From NCBI GenBank assembly GCA_958367245.1, contig CATXEA010000001.1, positions 1 to 64,000 on the forward strand: a stretch of DNA of 64,000 nucleotides, read 5' to 3'. This document shows, in pieces, positions 58,408 through 64,000 of this stretch. The position numbers were made by a program, and so were the translations under genes. Each line of letters opens with the position of its first letter. Position 1 is the stretch's first letter. The stretch comes from an uncultured Blautia sp. GTDB taxonomy: Bacteria; Bacillota; Clostridia; Lachnospirales; Lachnospiraceae. The notes beneath the pieces are model-generated. The model did no database searches and was not told the origin of the DNA. It saw nothing but the letters and a program-made list of their open reading frames with translations.

Positions 58408-58775
58408 CAGGAACCTCCTTTCCGGATACGGTTAATCATATCCTGAATCTCGTCAAGTTCGGTTTCAGTCATGTTTCTGCGTTTCGTAAATGCAGCAAGA
58501 AAGGCAGGCAGAGAACCTTCAAATTTTTTCTCAACCAGTTCATCAATTTCGTATGCCTGCGCTTCGTCTTTGGAAATCAGAGAAGTAATCATACCATTCT
58601 CATTCTTCAGTATCCCCCGTTCTCCCAGACGTTTGATGACCGTATAGGTTGTAGTTCGCTTCCAGCCAAGCTGTTCCTGACACAGCTTTACCAGAGCAAC
58701 AGACGTAATCGGTTCATGCTCCCATAAAATCAGGCAAAAACGGTACTCACTTTCATGGATTTTTGGAATTTCCAT
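58407..58775 (-). CDS. BlaI/MecI-family repressor
   Basis: A 122-residue winged-helix repressor of the BlaI/MecI/CopY group: I-H-E-S-E-Y-R-F-C-L-I-L-W at the start, W-K-R-T-T-T-Y-T-V-I-K-R-L as recognition helix, then a dimerisation tail. A GGAGG box precedes the ATG. It is followed by the M56 sensor peptidase, and its promoter is inside a large palindrome (58791-58832), consistent with autoregulation. The target outside this operon, if any, is not seen. Confidence 0.9.
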   Translation of the reverse strand: MEIPKIHESEYRFCLILWEHEPITSVALVKLCQEQLGWKRTTTYTVIKRLGERGILKNENGMITSLISKDEAQAYEIDELVEKKFEGSLPAFLAAFTKRRNMTETELDEIQDMINRIRKGGS

Positions 58776-58790
58776 TATATATCCCTCCTT

Positions 58791-58844
58791 GTCTAATGCT
58801 GTAGACTATAATTTTAGTCTACACTGTTAGACAGAAAAAGTCAA
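58791..58844 (-). promoter_or_regulatory. Promoter and nested operator of blaI-blaR1
   Basis: On the minus strand TTGACT (58839-58844), 17 bases, TAGACT (58816-58821). The -10 lies in a perfect inverted repeat TGTAGACTA/TAGTCTACA (58800-58823), flanked by a second pair GTCTAA/TTAGAC (58791-58832). TACA/TGTA-containing dyads of this kind are bound by BlaI/MecI/CopY repressors. Confidence 0.75.
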
Positions 58845-58851
58845 TCCTGTT

Positions 58852-58940
58852 TTAAAAAAAGCCTGTCTATAAAGCGTGTCTGAAAAAAGACTTCCCACAG
58901 ATAAAGGGAATATAATTTCAAACAGGCTCTATAGACAGGC
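58852..58940 (-). terminator. Terminator of the TetR gene
   Basis: GCCTGTCTAT (58861-58870) pairs with ATAGACAGGC (58931-58940); on the minus strand it is followed by a run of seven T (58853-58860 region). Confidence 0.7.
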
Positions 58941-58954
58941 TCTGTCTTTACAGG

Positions 58955-59527
58955 TCAGTTTTGGGTATAGATGGTGCGCCGAATCATACCGATGATTCCA
59001 AGACAATCGTAATCGTGGCGAATCATGGCAGCAATAATCAGTGAAAAAATAATCTCCACAAATTTCTGAGGGGTAAACTCATCATCGAAAGCAGAAGAGG
59101 AGACATTAGGATCATGAAGGAGCACCTGATACAGTCCTTTGCTGATGTGCTGCCAGGATTCTTTCATAAGCTGCTGTCCGTTTCCCTTTTCTTCTTCCAT
59201 AAAAATCATGGAATGAAAGGAAAAAAAACCGGGATATCGTTCCTCGCCTTTTTTCATACTGTCAAAAGCCCATTCCACACAACGGATGAAGCTGTCAAAA
59301 ACAGCAGGATTTTCCGGAAAATGAAAAATATCACGCCATACGCTTTCTACAGTTGCAGTAATCAGGTCTGATTTATTGCGAAAATAATTATAGATGGAAC
59401 CTACAGAAATATTACATTCCTTTGCCACAGTTCGTATGTTGAGCGCGTTCCATCCCTGTTTCTGGATTAATTCCCTGCTGACACACAGGATTTCCTCTTT
59501 CGAAGTAACAATGGTATTCATTTTCAT
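58955..59527 (-). CDS. TetR-family repressor
   Basis: A 190-residue TetR regulator. The helix-turn-helix is in N-I-R-T-V-A-K-E-C-N-I-S-V-G-S-I-Y-N-Y-F-R-N-K-S, near residues 25-48, and the C-terminal ligand domain is helical with no known signature. Start codons at 59527 or 59521 are both possible behind GGGAGGAAG. It follows the YitT gene on the same strand; the 55-bp gap contains a dyad that may be its operator. The ligand is unknown. Confidence 0.88.
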   Translation of the reverse strand: MKMNTIVTSKEEILCVSRELIQKQGWNALNIRTVAKECNISVGSIYNYFRNKSDLITATVESVWRDIFHFPENPAVFDSFIRCVEWAFDSMKKGEERYPGFFSFHSMIFMEEEKGNGQQLMKESWQHISKGLYQVLLHDPNVSSSAFDDEFTPQKFVEIIFSLIIAAMIRHDYDCLGIIGMIRRTIYTQN

Positions 59528-59544
59528 CTTCCTCCCGTATTATG

Positions 59545-59561
59545 AATGAACAAAGTTCATT
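59545..59561. promoter_or_regulatory. Dyad between yitT-like and tetR genes (TetR operator)
   Basis: AATGAAC-AAA-GTTCATT, further framed by CCCGTAT and ATACGGG (59534-59568). It lies upstream of the TetR gene and fits a TetR-dimer site for autoregulation. Confidence 0.55.
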
Positions 59562-59582
59562 ATACGGGAATCTCTGAATTTG

Positions 59583-60473
59583 TCAAGTATTTGAAGGTTC
59601 TCCAATCTGTACCATATGGAAGCCTTCCCCGTGTACCTCGTTAGATTCCAATATAATAAGGAAGGACTGGGGATCCGCCGCCTTCACAGCCTGCTGTACC
59701 TGAAACATTTCCTTGTTGCTGCAGGCGCACATTACTACTTGTTTCTTTTCCCCGCAGTAGCCTCCGTAAGCGCTGAGGATGGTACTGCCGCGCTGACAGC
59801 AATTGTCAATTACCTGGCAGATTTCAGAACCGTGTTCTGTGACGACAAGAGCCAGTTTGCCGGAATTAATTCCGTACATAAGCTTATCTACTGCTACTGC
59901 AAAAATATAATTTACAACCATTCCGTAAATGACGCCGTCCACGTCGCGGAACAGGATGCCGCCTACAAGGATGATTCCCACATCAGACCAGAAGGCGATT
60001 TTTCCAAGAGAGAGATGGGGCTTGATTGCCTTAACTGCCATAATTACAAAGTCGGAGCCTCCGGTTGAGGAGTTTTTGGAATAAATCAGCGCGTATCCGA
60101 TTCCTCCAAATACACCGGTACAAAGAGCTGCCAGAAGTCTGTTCCCCTCATAAACAGGAAACAGCGGAGCCACATAGTCGATCAACACAGAAGATAACAC
60201 CATACAGCGGATAGAGCTGATGAAAAATTTTCTTCCGAGAAGCCGATAACATAAAATTGCTACAGGAATATTTAACAGGATTGTTGAAAGACCGATAGGA
60301 ATATTCCATAAGCGATACAGGATAATGGAAATACCGGAAAATCCGGTCATTGGGAATTTCGCCTGAACTGCAAAATTATAAATGCCAATTGCAATAAATA
60401 CACTTCCCAGCAATTCCCATAAAATCTGGATAGAAAACTTTTTTACATTGTCAAAAGAAAAACAGGTTTTCAT
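59583..60473 (-). CDS. YitT-family membrane protein
   Basis: A 296-residue YitT protein: five or six membrane helices (residues 15-190; F-P-M-T-G-F-S-G-I-S-I-I-L-Y-R-L-W and N-S-S-T-G-G-S-D-F-V are typical) followed by a DUF2179 cytoplasmic domain (G-S-T-I-L-S-A-Y-G-G-Y-C-G-E-K-K-Q-V-V). The transport substrate of the family is not established. Starts at 60515, 60482 and 60473 are in frame; the last is best spaced from GGAGGT. Its leader contains a terminator hairpin (60521-60556) right after the promoter. Confidence 0.87.
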   Translation of the reverse strand: MKTCFSFDNVKKFSIQILWELLGSVFIAIGIYNFAVQAKFPMTGFSGISIILYRLWNIPIGLSTILLNIPVAILCYRLLGRKFFISSIRCMVLSSVLIDYVAPLFPVYEGNRLLAALCTGVFGGIGYALIYSKNSSTGGSDFVIMAVKAIKPHLSLGKIAFWSDVGIILVGGILFRDVDGVIYGMVVNYIFAVAVDKLMYGINSGKLALVVTEHGSEICQVIDNCCQRGSTILSAYGGYCGEKKQVVMCACSNKEMFQVQQAVKAADPQSFLIILESNEVHGEGFHMVQIGEPSNT

Positions 60474-60520
60474 TCCGTTCATACCTCCGTATATATTTTT
60501 TATATTGAAAAACAAAAAAA

Positions 60521-60556
60521 CGCAAACGTATTATAAATAAATATAATACGCTTGCG
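60521..60556 (-). terminator. Terminator-like hairpin in the yitT leader
   Basis: CGCAAACGTATTATA (60521-60535) pairs at 14 of 15 positions with 60542-60556. On the minus strand it is followed by TTTTTTTGTTTTT, a classic terminator, yet no gene ends upstream. It lies between the promoter and yitT. Confidence 0.8.
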
Positions 60557-60569
60557 CTCTTAGATTGAT

Positions 60570-60598
60570 AGAATATCATTTTTTCGGTACAGTGTCAA
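60570..60598 (-). promoter_or_regulatory. Promoter of the yitT-like gene
   Basis: On the minus strand TTGACA (60593-60598), 17 bases, TATTCT (60570-60575). Transcription would begin near 60563, only about seven bases before the terminator-like hairpin. Confidence 0.75.
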
Positions 60599-60753
60599 GA
60601 AAAATAATGACAGAAAAACAATTCCGGGAAATTATTGCAAAAAGAATGAAGCCGGCCAGTATTAGTCTTAAGAATTTCTTAATGAATTTCATTAGCAGGA
60701 ATTAAGAATGAGATGTTAGAATTGGTACAAATAAAAAGGAGGAGGATGGTCGT

Positions 60754-61944
60754 ATGAGAAAGAAGGTAAAAATTAGTGTAGCTGGTATCATGGCAGCAGT
60801 GGGAATGATAGCGGGAAGCTTATCTCCTGCGGAGGCTTCGTCTGCCCCTTTAGTCAATGGTGAATTTTCTTATTTCAATTATGTGGTACCTGGGGATGAG
60901 GGATATTATTTGCTTTGTGGAAACCTGGTGGGGTATTGGGACGGCGTAAAAGAACACCGGGCACTTCCTCTTTGCGGACGTCCGGATTGTGGGCATAATC
61001 ATCCAGACTGTACGGCTTACGTTCCGATTTTGCACAGCAGGAAGCTGTTTTTGGTAAAAGACAGTCTGTATGTAGTTGGACAGGCTGAATATGACAATGT
61101 TACGAAATCAGAAGCCTTTCCTCTTTGGAAAATTGCAAAAGATGGTTCTGCGAAAGAGATTGCTTTATATGCAGAGGAGATGCCTCTGCAATATACTATT
61201 TTTAAAGAGAAATTTTATTATTCCTTCCTAAAAGAAGAAGATGGGAAAACTGTGGCATCCGTCTGGTGTCAGTCATTAAATGGAAAAGATAAAAAAGAAA
61301 TATGGAAAAGCGCTTTGCAGCAGGGTGAAATAATTTCCATGCAGGGCATCGGCGAGGAGTTATATTTTCAGGAAAAAGGATTTGATAAAACAATCGACTT
61401 AAATGACCCGTCTCTTGATTTTGAAAAAATACAGGAGGAAAGCAATCTCTATGCCTACAATCCCCAGGCAGACAGCTGGAAAACAAACCCACTGGATAAC
61501 AAAGAAGAAGGGGAATTTACACATATCAGAAATATATATGATGGAAATATGTATTATTCCTATAAAAAGGAAGGTACCTATACGTTATGGTCAAAGCCGG
61601 TTGACGGAGAGGGGGATCCGCGGATGGTCGGGATCCTTCCGAAATATCCAGATACAGCCGATGAAGACTATGTTTATGCATATTGCCGCAGGGATACGGA
61701 AAAACAGAGCAGCGGATTTAAAATATATGATCATGACGGGAAGGTTATACAGGAGATTTCATTTCCCGATATGAATACGAATCTGGACGTATTTCCTCTC
61801 ACGAAAGAGTATGTGTTCGGTTATATGACAAAGTATCTGGAAGAAGAGTGTATAACGGAGCACGCGGTTGTCCTTCTTGACAAGGAAGAAATAGCAAAAG
61901 GACAGGCAGAAATAGTACCTGTATTTGAAACCGAGTGTAATTGA
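60754..61944 (+). CDS. Secreted propeller-like protein with Cys/His motif
   Basis: A 396-residue exported protein. Residues 1-29 form a signal peptide ending in A-E-A-S-S. A compact motif with Cys74, Cys79, His81, His83 and Cys86 (L-C-G-R-P-D-C-G-H-N-H-P-D-C) may bind metal or form disulfides. The remainder repeats short strands such as L-Y-V-V-G-Q-A, K-F-Y-Y-S-F-L, E-L-Y-F-Q-E-K and N-M-Y-Y-S-Y-K about every 45-60 residues, suggesting a beta-propeller. AGGAGGAGG precedes the ATG. A large ABC-2 permease begins 28 bases later, so the pair may sense and export together. Exact function unknown. Confidence 0.65.
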   Translation: MRKKVKISVAGIMAAVGMIAGSLSPAEASSAPLVNGEFSYFNYVVPGDEGYYLLCGNLVGYWDGVKEHRALPLCGRPDCGHNHPDCTAYVPILHSRKLFLVKDSLYVVGQAEYDNVTKSEAFPLWKIAKDGSAKEIALYAEEMPLQYTIFKEKFYYSFLKEEDGKTVASVWCQSLNGKDKKEIWKSALQQGEIISMQGIGEELYFQEKGFDKTIDLNDPSLDFEKIQEESNLYAYNPQADSWKTNPLDNKEEGEFTHIRNIYDGNMYYSYKKEGTYTLWSKPVDGEGDPRMVGILPKYPDTADEDYVYAYCRRDTEKQSSGFKIYDHDGKVIQEISFPDMNTNLDVFPLTKEYVFGYMTKYLEEECITEHAVVLLDKEEIAKGQAEIVPVFETECN

Positions 61945-61972
61945 TTTTGTGCAAACGAGGGGGGATAATGTT

Positions 61973-64000
61973 ATGTTTGGGGCGGAATGGAAAAAAATAA
62001 TACGCAACAGAGGGTTCCTGATTCTGACGACTGTCTTGCTGGCTGCAAATCTGATGCTGTTTTTTTATCGTCAGCAGACAGTACACAGAAATTGGCTGTA
62101 CAGCGTATCTTATTATAAGGAATATCAGCAAAAGATAGCCGGTATGGATGTGCAGGAAACAGATGCCTTCCTTATGGAGGAAACCGTAAAGCTGGGGGAT
62201 TTCCAGACTATCCGCCAGGCGCTGGATGGCGAGATTCCGGAAGAAATACTGGAATTTCTGGAAATGGATAATCCCGGTATCCTGGAGGAGTTCCGAAACT
62301 CCGAATATGCAGATTCACCAAAGAAGCTGGAAGGGCGGATGACAGCCGCAGGAGAGCTTCAAAGACAGATGGCGTATATCAGGGCATATCCGGAGTACAT
62401 TGCTTCTATTCGGGATAATTTTGAAGATATGAAAAAGAATTCCTTCTATGACGGCAGACCATACCAGAAAAGACTTGGAGAAAAAATGGTGGCAGATTTT
62501 GCAGGTCTGGAAAAGCTGCCTCTTGAGCCGGGACCGGAATATGGAATTCTTTCTGTACTGGAAAATACTTCGGCAGATGCTTTTTTGTTGATCCTGGTTA
62601 TTTATGTGTGTACGGTGAGCATTGTACCGGAAAAAAACAGAAATCTTTTTGGGCTGTTAAAAAGTACAAGGTACGGGCGGCTCAAACTGGCTGTTGTCAA
62701 ATTTTCGGCAATAGCTGTGACCACGGTTTTCCTGTGTGTGCTTTTTTATGGAAGCCTTTGGGTAAGTTCCTCCTTCCTGTATGGGCTCGAAGCTCTGGAG
62801 CGGCCGGTTCAGTCATTGGAATTGATGAAAGGTAATTGCCGTCTTTTGACGGTGGGCGGCTTTCTGTTTGACAGTTATCTCAGGACTACAGTGGGGATGG
62901 TTGTTCTTGCCTGGTGTGCTTCCTGTGTACTTCTGGTTATGAAAGGGGCGCTGAGCGGGATAGGAAGTCTTCTGGCAGCATCTGCTTGTTTTCTGTTTCT
63001 TCATCAGATGGTTTCACCTCTGGCAGGATATTCCTGGCTTCACTTTATAAATCCGGTGCAATGGTTTTTAAGAACAGAGGAATATGGAAGCTATCAGACA
63101 GTTCCTTTTTTCGGCATACCAGTAAGAACCATGGGATTAAACCAGTTGCTTATGTGTGGTTTACTGGTCCTGTTTCTTGCAGCAGGCATCTATGTCATAT
63201 GTGCATGTTCCCTGAAAGCGGCAAATCGGGACAGGCGTATGCTTCAGAAGGTTTTTGAAAGAATCGGAGATGCAATGCCCTGTTCCGGGAACCTGTTTTT
63301 CAGAGAAAGCTGGAAACAATTTATAAAAAATAAAGTATTATTGCTTCTGCTGTTTTCTCTTTTGGGGATTGCTTTGTCTGTAGAAAGAACGCCTGTGAAC
63401 CGTGAAAAGAAAGAACAGCAGTACCGGGACTATATCGAAGCTTTTCAAGGCCCGGTAAGTGAAAAAACTATGGATCTGATCAGTAAAGAAAGGGAGCGGA
63501 TCTATGAGCTGCAGCAAAAACTGGCTGTTATGGAAGAGCAAATGCAAAAAGGAGAGATAACAGAGGAAAAATACCTCTCCGTAAGTGCCGTAGTGGAAAG
63601 TCAGACAGAGAAGCTGGAGCCTCTGGAACGGGTGGCAGCCCAGGCAGAAGAGCTTCTGCAATATGAAAGAGAGACAGGGATCCGGCTTTTTCTTACAGAT
63701 GAGCTGGTTGGAGAGTTTTTGTTTGGTCAGAGAGGATATGACCAGCGCAAAGGCATACTGGTAATGGCATTTCTGGTTTTTCTGCTGTCGGGGATATTTC
63801 CGGGAGAACAGAAAAATGGAATGATAAACCTTATAAGGACATCGAAACAGGGAGGAGCGCCGTTGTTTTTGTCGAAGTATATTCTGGGGATTTGTCTTTG
63901 TATCCCTCTGGGGGCAGGGGCGGTGGCAGTGAAGCTTCTTTCGGCTGATCTTCTTTATGGTTTTTCAAAATGGAACATACCTGCTCAGAGCTTTATAAAC
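61973..64000 (+). CDS. Large ABC-2 permease with two fused halves, C-terminal part missing
   Basis: The frame is open for 676 codons from the ATG at 61973 (GAGGGGGGAT ribosome-binding site) to the window edge. It looks like two related permease modules. Module one begins E-W-K-K-I-I-R-N-R-G-F-L-I-L, has a long outside loop and, near residue 217, P-E-K-N-R-N-L-F-G-L-L-K-S. Module two begins near residue 444 with E-S-W-K-Q-F-I-K-N-K-V-L-L-L and later G-E-Q-K-N-G-M-I-N-L-I-R-T-S-K. Hydrophobic helices cluster after each. No ATPase is seen in the window; one is expected downstream. The substrate is unknown. Confidence 0.75.
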   Translation, partial: MFGAEWKKIIRNRGFLILTTVLLAANLMLFFYRQQTVHRNWLYSVSYYKEYQQKIAGMDVQETDAFLMEETVKLGDFQTIRQALDGEIPEEILEFLEMDNPGILEEFRNSEYADSPKKLEGRMTAAGELQRQMAYIRAYPEYIASIRDNFEDMKKNSFYDGRPYQKRLGEKMVADFAGLEKLPLEPGPEYGILSVLENTSADAFLLILVIYVCTVSIVPEKNRNLFGLLKSTRYGRLKLAVVKFSAIAVTTVFLCVLFYGSLWVSSSFLYGLEALERPVQSLELMKGNCRLLTVGGFLFDSYLRTTVGMVVLAWCASCVLLVMKGALSGIGSLLAASACFLFLHQMVSPLAGYSWLHFINPVQWFLRTEEYGSYQTVPFFGIPVRTMGLNQLLMCGLLVLFLAAGIYVICACSLKAANRDRRMLQKVFERIGDAMPCSGNLFFRESWKQFIKNKVLLLLLFSLLGIALSVERTPVNREKKEQQYRDYIEAFQGPVSEKTMDLISKERERIYELQQKLAVMEEQMQKGEITEEKYLSVSAVVESQTEKLEPLERVAAQAEELLQYERETGIRLFLTDELVGEFLFGQRGYDQRKGILVMAFLVFLLSGIFPGEQKNGMINLIRTSKQGGAPLFLSKYILGICLCIPLGAGAVAVKLLSADLLYGFSKWNIPAQSFIN

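Noticed and set aside
1..64000. CRISPR array, prophage or complete insertion sequence
   Set aside because: No regularly spaced repeats, integrase, transposase or phage structural genes were seen on either strand.

Overview
The window looks like chromosome from a low-to-mid GC, anaerobic, spore-forming Firmicute of the Lachnospiraceae type (Blautia/Dorea/Mediterraneibacter-like). Reasons: AGGAGG ribosome-binding sites nearly everywhere, TTGACA-N17-TATAAT promoters, fhs-fchA-folD one-carbon genes behind a ZTP riboswitch, NfnAB electron bifurcation, a molybdenum hydroxylase, YqfC/YqfD sporulation proteins, a SpoIIIE/FtsK translocase and several families common in gut Clostridia (DUF6809, DUF4867, DUF2284, DUF362). 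The genus cannot be fixed from the sequence alone.

Layout. 1-3.0 kb: AT-rich accessory stretch with the start of a secreted protein, an MBL-fold hydrolase, an XRE regulator and an AraC regulator, all on the minus strand. 3.2-9.4 kb: five-gene sugar-acid operon (lactonase-like amidohydrolase, two Zn-dependent dehydrogenases, altronate dehydratase, tagaturonate reductase), best read as oxidation of an aldose, probably L-galactose, through L-galactonate and tagaturonate to 2-keto-3-deoxygluconate (KDG). 9.5-12.3 kb: ArsR-controlled Zn/Cd export with a separate HMA domain protein. 12.4-17 kb: small regulators, M18 and M14 peptidases, tRNA-Arg(ACG). 17-21.7 kb: AraC, DUF4867, sugar isomerase, xylulokinase. 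21.7-25.2 kb: ZTP riboswitch with fhs-fchA-folD; this FolD appears to have lost its cyclohydrolase residues. 25.4-30.5 kb: hydrolase, YtrA-type ABC operon, DUF362 protein, cytidylate-kinase-like protein. 30.7-36.3 kb: three-subunit xanthine-dehydrogenase-type enzyme and two membrane proteins. 36.3-38.5 kb: lysine riboswitch, a block of nested palindromes and an NhaC-type lysine transporter. 38.7-45.6 kb: tRNA-Arg(CCG), SH3 protein, polysaccharide deacetylase, rluF-ligA overlap, metA, tepA. 45.8-55.9 kb: nfnAB, uppP, ftsK, rlmH, yqfC, yqfD. 56-60.5 kb: small ferredoxin, BlaI/BlaR1 pair, TetR, YitT. 60.7-64 kb: secreted propeller-like protein and a large ABC-2 permease running off the end.

No CRISPR array, prophage, transposase or complete insertion sequence was seen. 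The most rewarding points are the probable L-galactose route, the FolD/FchA division of labour, the palindromic block inside the lysine-transporter leader, the rluF-ligA overlap, and several cases where a terminator hairpin sits directly against the next gene's ribosome-binding site.
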